NCBI RefSeq assembly: GCF_001431665.1
Contig: NZ_LLXV01000027.1
Coordinates: 1 to 64,000, forward strand
Direction of reading: 5' to 3'
DNA from: Stenotrophomonas beteli
Lineage (GTDB): Bacteria > Pseudomonadota > Gammaproteobacteria > Xanthomonadales > Xanthomonadaceae
DNA: 64,000 nucleotides
Under the pieces are notes generated by a model. That model did no database searches. It saw only the letters and a program-made list of their open reading frames with translations, and had not been told where the DNA came from. The position numbers were made by a program, and so were the translations under genes. Every line of letters begins with the position of its first letter. The first letter of the stretch is position 1. Below are positions 1-14,039 of the stretch, piece by piece.

Positions 1-198
1 GCAGCGGCTCGGCTTGCGGATAGTCGAGAGCCGGTGCTCAGGCCGCCTGGATGCATGACACGCGGAGGGAGCGGGCGCTGTGTGCGAAGTAAAGGAGGAG
101 GTGACGGCTGCGGGCCGGCGCCGGGGGACATTCGCACGCAAGCCCCTCTCCCCCCAGCGCTCGACCAACCCGCTTCTGCTCTTCTGACAGGAACCCAC

Positions 199-233
199 AA
201 AAAAGCGCGGCCCCGATGTTCCGGAGGCCGCGC
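199..233 (-). terminator. Intrinsic terminator of the outer-membrane protein gene
   Basis: An 8-bp perfect stem (GCGCGGCC at 205-212, GGCCGCGC at 226-233) is followed, on the minus strand, by six T (A199-204 on the plus strand). It lies about 30 bp beyond the stop codon of the minus-strand barrel gene, so it should end that transcript. Bases 1-198 hold no gene I can support. Confidence 0.85.
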
Positions 234-263
234 CAGGAGAGAGAGCGTGGAAGGGACGAGGGA

Positions 264-1082
264 TCAGAACACGAAGCTGACGCCGGCCACCGGGCCCTTG
301 AATTCCTGCTTCAGGCCGATGGTGCCATCGCTGCCCTTCTTGTCCGCATCGAGCTTGAACCAGTCATAGCCGGCAAACACGCCGAAGTTCTTGGTGAAGC
401 GGTAATCGACGATGGCGTTGGCGCGGCTCAGGTCGCCCTTGTAGTCGTCGAAGCTGCCCCAGCGCGTGTTGAGGTACTGGCCCTGCAGGGTGATCATCCA
501 CTTCTCGGACGGGGTGAAGCTCAGCCGTGCGCCCACCACCGGCGCCACGCCGTCGGTCTTCTCGTTGAGGAACTGGCCTTCGTAGACAGTGCCCAGATCG
601 GCGTAGGCCTTGGTGCTGACCTTGGCGTACTCGGCACCCAGCTGCAGGCCGAGGTCGAAGGTATCGGTGTCCACCACCGAGTAGTCATAGACCAGGCTGG
701 CCACCTGGTACTTCAGCTCGCCCTTCACGAAGCTGCCGGATGGCACGTTGACGTCACCGAAGGAGATGTCCTGGCCCAGGGTCTCGCGGCGGTCCTTGTC
801 GTACTTGAAGTAGTTGAACAGCAGGCGCTGGCGGTTGCTGATACGGAACATGCCGTCGATGCGCGGCTCCCACTCCTTGCCACCCAGCTTGAAGTCCTCG
901 GAGAAGCCGATGTCCTGGCCGGCGACATTGGTCTTGCCGCGGAGCGTGTTGTCCGAGTCGATGTTCATCGCACCCAGGCGCAGGGCAAAGCGGTCATCGC
1001 CTTCGGCGGCGTGGGCGGCATTGGCGAACGAAGCGCCGGCGGCGAGCAGGGAGAAGGCGAGCAGGGTGGGTACGGGGCGCAT
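264..1082 (-). CDS. Outer-membrane beta-barrel protein with signal peptide
   Basis: A 272-residue protein. The N-terminus is a Sec signal peptide (MRPVPTLLAFSLLAAG..., likely cleaved after AHA near residue 25). The rest alternates short polar and hydrophobic stretches typical of beta strands and ends in VSFVF, the C-terminal phenylalanine signature of BAM-inserted barrels. The start at 1082 is chosen over upstream ATGs (1106, 1121) because AAGGA sits 7 nt before it and the signal peptide begins there. The function is not identifiable; a small barrel of roughly 8-12 strands seems likely. It is monocistronic, with a terminator downstream and an unusual hairpin in its upstream region (1201-1236). 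Confidence 0.8.
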   Translation of the reverse strand: MRPVPTLLAFSLLAAGASFANAAHAAEGDDRFALRLGAMNIDSDNTLRGKTNVAGQDIGFSEDFKLGGKEWEPRIDGMFRISNRQRLLFNYFKYDKDRRETLGQDISFGDVNVPSGSFVKGELKYQVASLVYDYSVVDTDTFDLGLQLGAEYAKVSTKAYADLGTVYEGQFLNEKTDGVAPVVGARLSFTPSEKWMITLQGQYLNTRWGSFDDYKGDLSRANAIVDYRFTKNFGVFAGYDWFKLDADKKGSDGTIGLKQEFKGPVAGVSFVF

Positions 1083-1159
1083 CGAAGAGTCCTTGCAGGG
1101 GTTCATCAGAATGAAGACCACTGTGCCGGACGCCGGCGTCCACCATCCGTGAACGTATG

Positions 1160-1176
1160 GTCCACGTCATGTGGAC
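1160..1176. promoter_or_regulatory. Inverted repeat upstream of the barrel gene
   Basis: GTCCAC-5 nt-GTGGAC, a perfect 6-bp inverted repeat about 80 bp upstream of the barrel gene start. It could be an operator, but no regulator is recognised. Confidence 0.3.
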
Positions 1177-1200
1177 GGTTCAGCGCTGTCGCGATGGTGC

Positions 1201-1236
1201 AAAAAGATGGCCCCGGAGACGGGCTTCGGGGCCATC
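1201..1236 (-). terminator. Terminator-like hairpin in the leader of the barrel gene
   Basis: On the minus strand, GATGGCCCCG and CGGGGCCATC (1227-1236 and 1206-1215) form a 10-bp perfect stem followed by five T (plus-strand A1201-1205). No minus-strand gene ends here; the next gene in that direction is the barrel gene 120 bp further on. Either a short RNA is made upstream (about 1240-1450), or this is an attenuator in a long leader. The 458-bp gap 1083-1540 otherwise holds the atp promoter and the 1160-1176 repeat, with no supported gene. Confidence 0.6.
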
Positions 1237-1440
1237 CTGGGACCTGCGGGGGTGGAGCCGACGAGGATGCTGCAGGCAGGTCGAATGATCGGACCGGCGC
1301 TGTCGGCGAAAGTTCCGTCGCCTGCGACCAAAGTTTAATATTGCGCCGCAACATGACACGGACGTCATTGTCCCCGGGGCGGAACGCAAAAATGTAACCG
1401 TTACCGCAACTTGCGGCCTTCAGGGATGAACAGGGAGCGG

Positions 1441-1470
1441 TTGTCTCGCAAATTGTCCCATTGCTATAAT
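1441..1470 (+). promoter_or_regulatory. Sigma-70 type promoter of the atp operon
   Basis: A perfect -10 TATAAT (1465-1470) is preceded by TTGTCT (1441-1446) with an 18-bp spacer. Transcription would start near 1477, about 65 nt before atpI. No other strong promoter is visible before atpB, so it probably drives the whole operon. Confidence 0.75.
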
Positions 1471-1540
1471 TTGGCGGCTCGATGAGGCCCCCCTGCTGTA
1501 GCCGCCTCAGCCATCCACTTGCAACCACGCGGGACGTCCT

Positions 1541-1906
1541 GTGCTGAACTCCGTTGATGCGGGTCGGCGACTGATGCTGCGCGCCGCGGTCTACCCGCTG
1601 GCCGCGGTCGCTGTCCTGGCCCTGGCCTTCCTGCTGGTGGGTCCGAAATATGCCCTCGGCGCGCTGGCGTCCGGTGTGGCCATTTCGGCCGGCGGCTGGG
1701 TTGCGGCTCGAATGGCGCTCAGTGGCGGGGCGGTGGCGGCGGGTTCGGCGATGGCGCGGCTGATCGTCGCGATCGTGGCCAAGTGGGTAGTCGTTTTCGG
1801 CGTCCTGCTGGTGGGGTTCCTGGTCTTCAAGCTGCCTGCACTGGCGCTGTTGGCCGGTATCGCCGTCGGCCTGATGTTCCAGGTCCTGGCCATGGCCAGG
1901 CGTTGA
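1541..1906 (+). CDS. atpI: F-type ATP synthase subunit I
   Basis: A 121-residue, four-helix membrane protein with a GTG start at the head of the ATP synthase operon, 31 bp before atpB. AtpI proteins help assemble the c-ring and are not part of the finished enzyme. Sequence conservation in this family is low; the call rests on length, four hydrophobic segments (about 15-35, 38-58, 72-95 and 98-117) and position. The GTG start keeps the basic NSVDAGRRLMLR segment before the first helix. Confidence 0.85.
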   Translation: MLNSVDAGRRLMLRAAVYPLAAVAVLALAFLLVGPKYALGALASGVAISAGGWVAARMALSGGAVAAGSAMARLIVAIVAKWVVVFGVLLVGFLVFKLPALALLAGIAVGLMFQVLAMARR

Positions 1907-1937
1907 CAAAAATTCAAATAACTAAGGTTCCGGACAC

Positions 1938-2738
1938 ATGGCGGGCGAGGCTCTAACCCCTACCAGCTACATCCAGCATCACCTGCAGAACCTGACCGCT
2001 CCGGTCGGCAAGGGTGAGGGTATGTTCTGGCATATCCACGTCGATACCTTCCTCACTGCGGTCCTGATGGGCCTGGTGATCGTGGTTGCCTTCTGGCTGG
2101 GCACCCGCAAGGCCACCGCCGGCGTGCCGGGCAAGTGGCAGGCCTTCGTGGAAATCTGCCTGGAGTTCGTCGACCGCCAGGCCAAGGACACCTACCACGG
2201 CAAGAGCAAGCTGGTCACGCCGATCGCCATCACCATCTTCTTCTGGATTCTGCTGATGAATCTGCTGAAGATGATCCCGGCCGACTTCATCGCCAAGCCG
2301 CTGGAGATGGCCGGTATCCACTACTGGAAGCCGGTGCCGACCGCTGACGTCAACGCCACCCTCGGCATGGCCTTCAGCGTGTTCTTCCTGATGCTGTTCT
2401 TCGCCCTGCGTGCGAAGGGCCTGGGCGGTTTCATCAAGGAATTCCTGACGGCGCCGTTCGGCAAGTGGATGATGCCGTTCAACCTGATCCTCAACATCGT
2501 CGAGTGGCTGAGCAAGCCGATCTCGCTGGCGATGCGACTGTTCGGCAACATGTTCGGCGGCGAAATCGTGTTCCTGCTGATCTGGGTGCTGGGTGGTGCC
2601 GGTTTCTTCGGTGCCATTGCCGGTGGTGCGTTCGGCCTCGGCTGGATGCTGTTCCACCTGCTGGTGATCCCGCTGCAGGCCTTCATCTTCATGATGCTGT
2701 CGATCGTGTACCTGAGCCTGTCGGAAGACGCTCACTGA
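1938..2738 (+). CDS. atpB: ATP synthase F0 subunit a
   Basis: A 266-residue multi-spanning membrane subunit that forms the proton half-channels beside the c-ring. The family signature PISLAMRLFGNMFGGE contains the essential arginine (AMRLFGN) facing the c-ring carboxylate. A long N-terminal extension before the first helix and a C-terminal hydrophobic helix (FHLLVIPLQAFIFMMLSIVYL) are as in proteobacterial AtpB. It is second in the operon, with an AAGG 10 nt before the ATG. Confidence 0.97.
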   Translation: MAGEALTPTSYIQHHLQNLTAPVGKGEGMFWHIHVDTFLTAVLMGLVIVVAFWLGTRKATAGVPGKWQAFVEICLEFVDRQAKDTYHGKSKLVTPIAITIFFWILLMNLLKMIPADFIAKPLEMAGIHYWKPVPTADVNATLGMAFSVFFLMLFFALRAKGLGGFIKEFLTAPFGKWMMPFNLILNIVEWLSKPISLAMRLFGNMFGGEIVFLLIWVLGGAGFFGAIAGGAFGLGWMLFHLLVIPLQAFIFMMLSIVYLSLSEDAH

Positions 2739-2788
2739 CGTTTCAAGCTTCAACGCGTTTCAACCTTCATCCGTTTCATCACCCTTAG

Positions 2789-3118
<330 letters not shown>

Positions 3119-3224
3119 TACAGCGGTTTGAGACGACCGGGTGCTGATGCACCCGGTTTCGGATGAAGGCCGGATGCGCCGCTACGGCGGCGCGTCCACC
3201 CCGAAACCAGCGATCGAGCTAACC

Positions 3225-3695
3225 ATGAATATCAATTTCACCCTTCTTGCGCAGGCGCTCGCCTTCGCTGGTCTGATCTGGATCATCGCGACCAAGATCT
3301 GGCCGCCGCTGATGAACGCGATCGAAGAGCGCCAGCAGAAGATTGCTGAAGGCCTCGCTGCTGCCGACCGCAGCCAGAAAGATCTGGCCCAGGCGCAGGA
3401 GAAGGTCAACGAAGCGCTGAAGGAAGCCCGCACCAAGGCCAACGAGATCATCGATCAGGCCCACGCGCGCGCCAATCAGATCGTCGATGCCGCCCGCAAC
3501 GAAGCGATCACCGAAGCCACCCGCCAGAAAGAACTGGCCCAGGCTGAAATCGACGCCGCCGCCAACCGTGCCCGCGAAGATCTGCGCAAGCAGGTATCCG
3601 CGCTGGCCGTGACCGGTGCCGAAAAGCTGCTCAAGCGCGAAATCGACGCCAACGCCCACAAGGCGCTGCTCGACGAGCTGGCCTCGGAGATCTAA
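3225..3695 (+). CDS. atpF: ATP synthase F0 subunit b
   Basis: A 156-residue peripheral-stalk subunit: one N-terminal membrane helix ([20 protein letters not shown]) followed by a long charged coiled coil rich in Ala, Glu, Lys and Gln. The start at 3225 is taken because the b-subunit family begins exactly here; the frame is open further upstream but those residues are not b-like. The stop is 2 nt before the atpH start, so the two are probably translationally coupled. Confidence 0.96.
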   Translation: MNINFTLLAQALAFAGLIWIIATKIWPPLMNAIEERQQKIAEGLAAADRSQKDLAQAQEKVNEALKEARTKANEIIDQAHARANQIVDAARNEAITEATRQKELAQAEIDAAANRAREDLRKQVSALAVTGAEKLLKREIDANAHKALLDELASEI

Positions 3696-3697
3696 GG

Positions 3698-4225
3698 ATG
3701 AGCCAGGCCCTCACGCTTGCCCGCCCGTACGCCCGCGCCGCGTTCGCGACCGCGCGCGACGAAGGCGCGTTCGCGCCGTGGTCGGACGCCCTGGCGTTCT
3801 CCGCCCACGTCGCCGCCGACCCGCGCGTGGCGGCCCTGCTCGCCAACCCGGAGCTGGGTCGTGACGACGCCGTCGCCCTGCTGGCGCCGGTGTCGCACGG
3901 CGAGACCTACTCGCGCTTCCTGGCCATCCTGGCCGAATCGCATCGTCTGCCGCTGCTGCCGGAAATCTCCGGCATGTTCGACGCCCTGCGCGCCGAAGCC
4001 GAGCACGTGGTCAAGGCCACGGTGACCTCGGCCGCCGAGCTGTCGGCCGCTGAGCTGGATGCGATCAAGGTCGCGCTGCGCAAGCGCTTCAACCGCGAGG
4101 TCGACGTGACCACCGCGGTCGATGCCTCGCTGATCGGCGGCGCCGTGATCGACGCCGGCGACGTGGTCATCGATGGTTCGCTGAAGGGCAAGCTGGCCCG
4201 TCTGCAGACCGCGCTCGCTAACTGA
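3698..4225 (+). CDS. atpH: ATP synthase F1 subunit delta
   Basis: A 175-residue subunit (OSCP family) joining the top of the F1 head to the b-stalk. The N-terminal helical domain begins with TLARPYARAAF, the usual family start. The C-terminal part ends with IGGAVIDAGDVVIDGSLKGKLARL, the conserved C-terminal delta motif. The ATG follows the atpF stop by 2 nt with TAAGG as ribosome-binding site. Confidence 0.96.
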   Translation: MSQALTLARPYARAAFATARDEGAFAPWSDALAFSAHVAADPRVAALLANPELGRDDAVALLAPVSHGETYSRFLAILAESHRLPLLPEISGMFDALRAEAEHVVKATVTSAAELSAAELDAIKVALRKRFNREVDVTTAVDASLIGGAVIDAGDVVIDGSLKGKLARLQTALAN

Positions 4226-4269
4226 ATTCATTTAACGTCCGGCCCCGCTGCCGGCACTAGGACTTGACG

Positions 4270-5817
4270 ATGGCAACCACGCTCAACCCCTCCGAAATCA
4301 GCGAACTGATCAAGAACCGCATCGAGAAGGTCAAGCTGGCCGCGGAATCGCGCAACGAAGGCACCGTGACCAGCGTGTCCGACGGCATCGTGCGCATCTT
4401 CGGTCTGGCCGACGTGATGCAGGGCGAAATGATCGAACTGCCGAACAACACCTTCGCCCTGGCCCTGAACCTGGAGCGCGACTCGGTCGGCGCCGTGGTG
4501 CTGGGTGACTACGAGCACCTGCGCGAAGGCGACGTCGCCAAGACCACCGGCCGCATCCTGGAAGTGCCGGTCGGTCCGGAACTGCTGGGCCGCGTCGTGA
4601 ACGCGCTGGGCGAGCCGATCGACGGCAAGGGCCCGCTGGGCACCGAGCTGACCGCTCCGGTGGAGCGTGTTGCGCCGGGCGTGATCTGGCGCAAGTCGGT
4701 CGACCAGCCGGTGCAGACCGGTTACAAGTCGGTCGACGCGATGATCCCGATCGGCCGTGGCCAGCGCGAGCTGATCATCGGTGACCGCCAGACCGGCAAG
4801 ACCGCGATGGCCATCGATGCGGTGATCAACCAGAAGGGCACCGGCATCAAGTGCGTGTACGTTGCGATCGGCCAGAAGGCTTCGACCATCGCCAACATCG
4901 TGCGCAAGCTGGAAGAGAACGGCGCGCTGGCCCACACCATCGTGGTGGCCGCCACCGCTTCCGAATCGGCTGCGATGCAGTACATCAGCGCCTACTCGGG
5001 CTGCACCATGGGTGAGTACTTCATGGACCGCGGCGAAGACGCGCTGATCGTGTACGACGATCTGTCCAAGCAGGCCGTGGCCTACCGCCAGATCTCGCTG
5101 CTGCTGAAGCGCCCGCCGGGCCGTGAAGCCTACCCGGGTGACGTGTTCTACCTGCACTCGCGCCTGCTGGAACGTGCGGCCCGCGTGTCCGAGGAATACG
5201 TCGAGAAGTTCACCGAAGGCAAGGTCACCGGCAAGACCGGTTCGCTGACCGCGCTGCCGATCATCGAAACCCAGGCCGGCGACGTGTCCGCCTTCGTTCC
5301 GACCAACGTGATCTCGATCACCGACGGCCAGATCTTCCTGGAAACCGACCTGTTCAACGCCGGCATCCGCCCGGCCGTGAACGCCGGTATCTCGGTGTCG
5401 CGCGTCGGTGGCTCGGCCCAGACCAAGATCATCAAGAAGCTGTCGGGCGGCATCCGTATCTCGCTGGCCCAGTACCGTGAGCTGGCTGCGTTCGCGCAGT
5501 TCGCCTCGGACCTGGACGAAGCGACCCGCAAGCAGCTGGAGCGTGGCCAGCGCGTCACCGAGCTGATGAAGCAGAAGCAGTACGCGCCGATGTCGATCGC
5601 CAACCAGGCGCTGTCGATCTACGCCGTCAACGAGGGTTACCTCGACGACGTGCCGGTCAACAAGCTGCTGGCGTTCGAAGAAGGCCTGCACGCCCACTTC
5701 GCCAACACCCAGGGCGAGCTGGTCAGCAAGGTCAACGCCACCGGCGGTTGGGACAACGACATCGAAGGTGCCTTCAAGAAGGGCATCGCCGAGTTCAAGA
5801 CCACCGGCAGCTGGTAA
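4270..5817 (+). CDS. atpA: ATP synthase F1 subunit alpha
   Basis: A 515-residue non-catalytic nucleotide-binding subunit of the F1 hexamer. A beta-barrel N-domain is followed by the P-loop GDRQTGKT (171-178) and a helical C-domain with the family pattern SRVGGSAQ around residue 375. The ATG at 4270 is preferred over an in-frame TTG six bases earlier because AGGAC lies 6 nt upstream and the usual protein begins MATTLN. Confidence 0.98.
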   Translation: MATTLNPSEISELIKNRIEKVKLAAESRNEGTVTSVSDGIVRIFGLADVMQGEMIELPNNTFALALNLERDSVGAVVLGDYEHLREGDVAKTTGRILEVPVGPELLGRVVNALGEPIDGKGPLGTELTAPVERVAPGVIWRKSVDQPVQTGYKSVDAMIPIGRGQRELIIGDRQTGKTAMAIDAVINQKGTGIKCVYVAIGQKASTIANIVRKLEENGALAHTIVVAATASESAAMQYISAYSGCTMGEYFMDRGEDALIVYDDLSKQAVAYRQISLLLKRPPGREAYPGDVFYLHSRLLERAARVSEEYVEKFTEGKVTGKTGSLTALPIIETQAGDVSAFVPTNVISITDGQIFLETDLFNAGIRPAVNAGISVSRVGGSAQTKIIKKLSGGIRISLAQYRELAAFAQFASDLDEATRKQLERGQRVTELMKQKQYAPMSIANQALSIYAVNEGYLDDVPVNKLLAFEEGLHAHFANTQGELVSKVNATGGWDNDIEGAFKKGIAEFKTTGSW

Positions 5818-5827
5818 TCGCGGTCCT

Positions 5828-5852
5828 GTAGAGCGGAGCCCCAGGCTCCGCT
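5828..5852 (+). repeat. GTAG-headed SMAG-type palindrome
   Basis: GTAG followed by AGCGGAGCC-CCA-GGCTCCGCT (9-bp stem). It sits inside the atp operon between atpA and atpG, together with a second GC hairpin at about 5880-5897. The GTAG head is the hallmark of the SMAG family of S. maltophilia. Confidence 0.6.
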
Positions 5853-5914
5853 GGACCAGATGACAAACGGTTGAACAACGCGGGGCAACCGCCCCGCGCC
5901 ACGGGAAACAAGAG

Positions 5915-8222
<2,308 letters not shown>

Positions 8223-8335
8223 TCCGGGACGGGCGGGAGCGATCCTGCCCGACCTGACGCCGGTGCCGGGCAACCGCCCGCGCCGGTGGACCCCCACGGT
8301 GGCATTGCGCCGCCGCGAACAGCGAAGAGATTTGC

Positions 8336-8758
8336 ATGAGCACGATCCGTTGCGACATCGTCAGCGCCGAGCAGGAAATCTTCCGTGGCGAAGCGACCCT
8401 GGTCGTGGCCACCGGTGAGCTGGGCGAACTGGGCATCGCGCCCAAGCACGCGCCGCTGATCACCCGCCTGAAGCCGGGCAAGGTGGTAGTGACCACGCCG
8501 AATGGCGAGCAGCTGGATTTCGCCATTTCCGGCGGCATCCTGGAAGTGCAGCCGCAGGTGGTGACCGTGCTGGCCGACACCGCGATCCGCGCGCAGGACA
8601 TCGACGAAGCCTCGGTCCGCAAGGCCAAGGAAGAAGCCGAGCGCATCCTGGCCAACCGTGGCGAAGCGATGGAAGTGGCCGAAGCCCAGCAGAAGCTGGC
8701 TGAAGCCGTTGTCCAGCTGCAGGCGCTGGAACGCCTGCGCAAGACCCTCAAGCACTGA
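8336..8758 (+). CDS. atpC: ATP synthase F1 subunit epsilon
   Basis: A 140-residue subunit that links the shaft to the c-ring and inhibits hydrolysis. The N-terminal beta sandwich ([20 protein letters not shown], then [14 protein letters not shown]) and the C-terminal helical hairpin ([21 protein letters not shown]) are typical. It is last in the operon and followed by a strong terminator. Confidence 0.97.
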   Translation: MSTIRCDIVSAEQEIFRGEATLVVATGELGELGIAPKHAPLITRLKPGKVVVTTPNGEQLDFAISGGILEVQPQVVTVLADTAIRAQDIDEASVRKAKEEAERILANRGEAMEVAEAQQKLAEAVVQLQALERLRKTLKH

Positions 8759-8782
8759 GGTTCACGCGCTGCATCCACGAGA

Positions 8783-8811
8783 ACGCCGGCCCTGTGCCGG
8801 CGTTTTTGTTT
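8783..8811 (+). terminator. Intrinsic terminator of the atp operon
   Basis: ACGCCGGC-5 nt-GCCGGCGT stem (8783-8803) followed by TTTTTGTTT, 25 bp beyond the atpC stop. Confidence 0.9.
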
Positions 8812-8861
8812 GTCTGGCGGGGCAGCACCGACTTGCGTGCCGATCCGGATCCCGCCTCGTA

Positions 8862-9245
8862 TCAGCGATACACCACATAGCGCATCAGCAGGAACGACAC
8901 GCAGGCCAGCCCGCCTTCCACCAGCGGCTTGGCCAGCCAGGTGTACTGCAGTCCGAGGGCATGATCGACCAGGCTCACCAGCAGCGTGCTTGCCGCGGTC
9001 ATCAGCAGCCAGAGCACGAAGAAGCGGGCAAAACGCTTCCAGCCCAGCCGATGGCTGCCGGCCTCGGCAAAGGTGTAGCGGCCGTTGAGCCAGAAGCCCA
9101 GCAGCATGCCGGCCAGGCGCCCGGTGATGTTGGCCGGTGCCACCGGCATGCCCAGCGCGGTGGCGAGCACGAACACCAGCCAGTCCACCAGCAGCTGCAC
9201 GAGCCCGATGACGAGGTAGGCGCTTCCCTGGCGGACGAGGCTCAT
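8862..9245 (-). CDS. GtrA-like four-helix membrane protein
   Basis: A 127-residue integral membrane protein with four hydrophobic helices. It has features of the GtrA family: an early Gly/Gln-rich helix ([16 protein letters not shown]), then [21 protein letters not shown], where the Asn-Gly-Arg-Tyr-Thr-Phe turn is the family hallmark. GtrA proteins are linked to flipping or handling of prenyl-linked sugars for O-antigen or wall decoration. No partner glycosyltransferase is adjacent, so the substrate cannot be inferred. It converges on atpC and diverges from glmU. Confidence 0.8.
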   Translation of the reverse strand: MSLVRQGSAYLVIGLVQLLVDWLVFVLATALGMPVAPANITGRLAGMLLGFWLNGRYTFAEAGSHRLGWKRFARFFVLWLLMTAASTLLVSLVDHALGLQYTWLAKPLVEGGLACVSFLLMRYVVYR

Positions 9246-9294
9246 CGGCAGGTCTGAAGAGGAGGAGGGATGCCCATGTTAACGGCCCACGCTC

Positions 9295-9300
9295 TAGAAT
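9295..9300 (+). promoter_or_regulatory. Possible -10 element of glmU
   Basis: TAGAAT, 31 bp upstream of the glmU ATG. No good -35 is visible. A similar CTAGAAT lies upstream of glmS (19243-19248). Confidence 0.35.
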
Positions 9301-9331
9301 CATCGGCAACGACCCACGGACCGCTGTTGCC

Positions 9332-10699
9332 ATGACCCAACCCCTGCACGTCATCATCCTCGCCGCCGGCGCCGGCAAGCGCATGAAGTCGGTGTTGCCG
9401 AAGGTGCTGCAGCCGATTGCCGGCGAGCCGATGCTGGCACACGTGATCGCTGCGGCGCGCCAGCTGGACCCGGCGGCGATCCACGTGGTCTACGGCCACG
9501 GCGGCGAAGCCGTGCGCCAGTACTTCGCTGGCCAGCAGGATCTGCAATGGGCTGAACAGGCGCAGCAGCTCGGTACCGGCCATGCGGTCGCACAGGCGAT
9601 GCCGCAGGTGCCCGATGCCGCGCAGGTGCTGGTGCTGTACGGTGACGTGCCGTTGATCCGCGCGCAGACGCTGCGCGACCTGCTGGCGCAGCCGGGCCGG
9701 CTGGCGGTGCTGGTGGCCGAGGTGGCTGACCCGACCGGCTATGGTCGCGTGCTGCGCGATGCCGAGGGCAAGGTCGGTGCGATCGTCGAGCAGAAGGATG
9801 CCAGCGACGAGCAGCTGCGCGTACGCATCATCAACACCGGCATCATCGCCGCGGAATCGACCGCGCTGCGCCGCTGGCTGTCGCAGCTGTCCAACGGCAA
9901 CGCGCAGGGCGAGTATTACCTGACCGACGTGTTCGCCTTCGCCGCCCATGAGTACACCCCGGCCGAGATGGCGCTGGTCGCCGACCCGCAGGAAGCGGAA
10001 GGGGCCAATGATCCCTGGCAGCTGGCGCAGCTGGAGCGTGCCTGGCAGCGCCGCGCGGTGCGTGCACTGTGCGCGCAGGGCGCGCGCGTGCGTGATCCGG
10101 CGCGGCTGGATATCCGCGGTACCGTCACCGTCGGCAGCGACGTGCTGATCGACGTCGACGTGGTGCTGGAGGGCAACATCGTGCTCGCTGATGGCGTCAC
10201 CATCGGTCCATTCAACCGCCTGAAGGACGTCAACCTGGGGCCGGGCACCGACGTGCGTGCGCACTGCGATCTGGAGGGTGTAGTTACCGAGGGTGCCGCG
10301 CAGATCGGCCCGTTCGCGCGCCTGCGACCGGGCACCGTGCTGGCCGATGGCGTGCACGTCGGCAACTTCGTCGAGACCAAGAAGGTCACGCTGGGTGTCG
10401 GTAGCAAGGCCAATCACCTCACCTACCTGGGCGATGCGGTGATCGGCAGCAAGGTGAACATCGGCGCTGGCACCATCACCTGCAACTACGATGGCGTGAA
10501 CAAGTCGACCACCACCATCGGCGACAACGCGTTCATCGGCTCCAACAGCTCGCTGGTGGCACCGGTGACCATTGGCGACGGCGCGACCATTGCCGCCGGT
10601 TCGGTCATCACCCGCAACGCGCCGGACGGCAAACTGACACTGGCACGTGCCCGACAGGAAACCATCGATGGCTGGAAGCGCCCGCTCAAGAAGTCCTGA
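9332..10699 (+). CDS. glmU: Bifunctional UDP-GlcNAc pyrophosphorylase / glucosamine-1-P acetyltransferase
   Basis: A 455-residue cytoplasmic enzyme making UDP-N-acetylglucosamine for peptidoglycan and LPS. The N-terminal uridyltransferase domain carries the nucleotide-binding loop [11 protein letters not shown] with the PKVLQP lysine (about 10-27). The C-terminal half is a left-handed beta helix of hexapeptide repeats, with the acetyltransferase catalytic histidine in the FVETKK...[12 protein letters not shown] segment. Length matches the family. glmS, the first enzyme of this pathway, is in the same window. Confidence 0.97.
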   Translation: MTQPLHVIILAAGAGKRMKSVLPKVLQPIAGEPMLAHVIAAARQLDPAAIHVVYGHGGEAVRQYFAGQQDLQWAEQAQQLGTGHAVAQAMPQVPDAAQVLVLYGDVPLIRAQTLRDLLAQPGRLAVLVAEVADPTGYGRVLRDAEGKVGAIVEQKDASDEQLRVRIINTGIIAAESTALRRWLSQLSNGNAQGEYYLTDVFAFAAHEYTPAEMALVADPQEAEGANDPWQLAQLERAWQRRAVRALCAQGARVRDPARLDIRGTVTVGSDVLIDVDVVLEGNIVLADGVTIGPFNRLKDVNLGPGTDVRAHCDLEGVVTEGAAQIGPFARLRPGTVLADGVHVGNFVETKKVTLGVGSKANHLTYLGDAVIGSKVNIGAGTITCNYDGVNKSTTTIGDNAFIGSNSSLVAPVTIGDGATIAAGSVITRNAPDGKLTLARARQETIDGWKRPLKKS

Positions 10700-11201
10700 G
10701 CCCCGCATTCCCCGCGCCGATGAACTCGGTGTGCTGCCCGGCATCGAGCAGCGCGCCGGCGAGGTGTTGAGGGGCCATGAGGCCTATCCGGTGTTCGCCG
10801 GGCATGGCCTGGACCTGCCGACGCTGCAGGACGGCCTTGAGCGTGGGCAGCTCTGGGTGGTGGATGGCGCCGGCGGCGGCATTGCCGGCTACCTGCTGGC
10901 CGGCGAACTGGCAGGCGAGTTCCATGTCCTGCAGATGGATGTGGATCCAGCGCATGCGCGCCGCGGTCATGGCCGCGCGTTGTTACGCCATGCATTGGCA
11001 CAGGCCAGGACCGGCGGCTACGCAGCAGCGGTGCTGACTACGTTGTCCGACGTGCCCTGGAATGCGCCTTTCTATGCCAGCGAAGGATTCGAGGTGGTGC
11101 CCGAGACGCGGTGGAGCGATGGCCTGCGCGCGCTGATGGCCGAAGAGGCCGCGCTGGGATTTCCAATGCATCTGCGCGTGGTGATGCGGCGCGTCTGGTA
11201 G
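10668..11201 (+). CDS. GNAT-family N-acetyltransferase
   Basis: About 177 residues. The acetyl-CoA binding core is visible as [24 protein letters not shown], i.e. the R-x-x-G-x-G/A pattern of motif A, followed by motif B ([16 protein letters not shown]). It begins inside the 3' end of glmU (32-nt overlap); AGGAAA lies 7 nt before this ATG, which supports the start and suggests coupling to glmU. Other in-frame starts are 10647 (ATG) and 10731 (GTG). The substrate is unknown. Confidence 0.75.
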   Translation: MAGSARSRSPEPRIPRADELGVLPGIEQRAGEVLRGHEAYPVFAGHGLDLPTLQDGLERGQLWVVDGAGGGIAGYLLAGELAGEFHVLQMDVDPAHARRGHGRALLRHALAQARTGGYAAAVLTTLSDVPWNAPFYASEGFEVVPETRWSDGLRALMAEEAALGFPMHLRVVMRRVW

Positions 11202-11220
11202 TTGCCGGCCTTGGCCGGCA
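11198..11220 (+). repeat. GTAG-headed SMAG-type palindrome
   Basis: GTAG then TGCCGGCC-TT-GGCCGGCA; overlaps the stop codon of the GNAT gene, which converges on the kinase gene. Confidence 0.7.
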
Positions 11221-11290
11221 TATCCGCGCATGGCGTGGATCTACCGACAGGCCGACCAAGGTAGGCGGCTACCGTCAACCCCGTTGCCGC

Positions 11291-12639
11291 TCAACCCACC
11301 GGCAACAGGATCGACACGCACAACCCACCGTCGGCGCGGTTCTGCAGTGATACGCGCCCGCCGTGTGCCTCCACGATCTCGCGCGTCAACGCCAGCCCCA
11401 GCCCGGTGCCATTGCGCTTGGTCGAATAGAACGGCATCAACGCGTTCTGCAGCACCTGCTCGTTCATGCCCTTGCCACGGTCAAGCACATCCAGCCGCAG
11501 CCATTGCGGCAGCCGTGTCAGCTGAACCTGCACGTCATCGTTGGGTGGTTCGGCTTCGGCACAGGCCTCGTGCGCATTCTTCAGCAGGTTCAACAGCGCC
11601 TGCCCGAACTGCGCGATGTCGATGCGGCTGCTCAGTTCCTCGTCCGGCTCGCGCTCCATGCCGAACGGAATCTGCTGGCGCAGGCTGGACAGGAACGGCG
11701 CCCAGTGCACGGTCTGCAGCTGCGGCTGTGGCAGCTTGGCAAAGCGCGCATAGCCGCGGATGAAGCCCTCCAGGTGGCGCGCACGGTCTTCGATGGTGGT
11801 GAAGATTTCCGGCAGCCGGTCGAAACGTTCGCGCTGCACCAGCACGCCGCCGGAATGGGCCAGCGAGGCGATCGGCGCCAGCGAATTGTTCAGCTCATGG
11901 CTGATGACCCGGATCACCTTCTTCCACGTCTGCACTTCCTGGCGGCGCAGTTCGGCGGTGAGCAGGCGCACCAGCAGCAGGTCATGCGGGCGCCCGTTGA
12001 GCTGGAACGCCCGGCGCGAGAGGTGATAGACCTGCTCGTCGTCCTCATCGGCATCCTCGCCTTCGGCATGCACCGCGAACAGGCTGTCACCGCCACGGGC
12101 GATGGCATCACGCAGTTCCACCGGCACCTGCTCCAGCACATCGTCCAGGCGTTGGCCTTCCAGCTTCCAGCCCCCATGCAGCAGCTTGCGTGCAGCCAGG
12201 TTGGAAAACACCACGCGCGAAATGCCATCGCCGCCAGAAGCGATCAGCAGCATCGCCACCGGCGTGTTCTGCACCATGGTGTCCAGCAGCAGCTCGCGTT
12301 GCACCAGGCCCTGCCGTTGCGCGCGCAGTACATCGCCCAGCTCACGGTGGGCCTGCACCAGGTCGCCCAGCTCATCGTTGCCGGGCCAGTGCACGCCGAA
12401 GTTGTACTCGCCATCGCGGTAGCTGCTGGTGGTGCCGGACAAGGCGCGCATCAGCGAACGTACCGGCGCGGTGGCGCGGCGCAGTGTCCACCACATCAGC
12501 AACAGCAGGATCAGTGCCGAAACCGTGGTAACCACCCAGCCGTGGTCCATCCAGTACGCCAGCAGCCAGGGCAACGCGGCAGCCAGTGCCAGCACCGGCA
12601 GCAGGCGAAGGAACAGGCGGAAGGTGAACGAGCGCCGCT

Positions 12640-12643
<4 letters not shown>
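11291..12643 (-). CDS. NtrY-like membrane sensor histidine kinase
   Basis: A 450-residue kinase. Two membrane helices lie close together (about 10-30 and 36-53) with almost no periplasmic loop, suggesting that the signal is sensed in the membrane or cytoplasm. A PAS-like segment follows (about 112-180), then the H box VISHELNN with phosphorylated His249, the N box LLNLLKNAHEA, G1 DRGKGM and G2 GTGLGLAL. Its start overlaps the regulator stop by 4 nt (ATGA). An acidic insert (EGEDADEDDEQ) near 194-204 is unusual. Confidence 0.9.
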
Positions 12644-13986
<1,343 letters not shown>

Positions 13987-14039
13987 CAAGCAGTTCTGCG
14001 GAAAGGGATGGGCGGCGCCGTTGGAGCCGTTCGCGTGCA

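Noticed and set aside
34..369. A 111-codon plus-strand frame at the window start
   Set aside because: No ribosome site, overlaps the terminator and 3' end of the barrel gene, and the protein is Gly/Arg/Pro-rich without a pattern.
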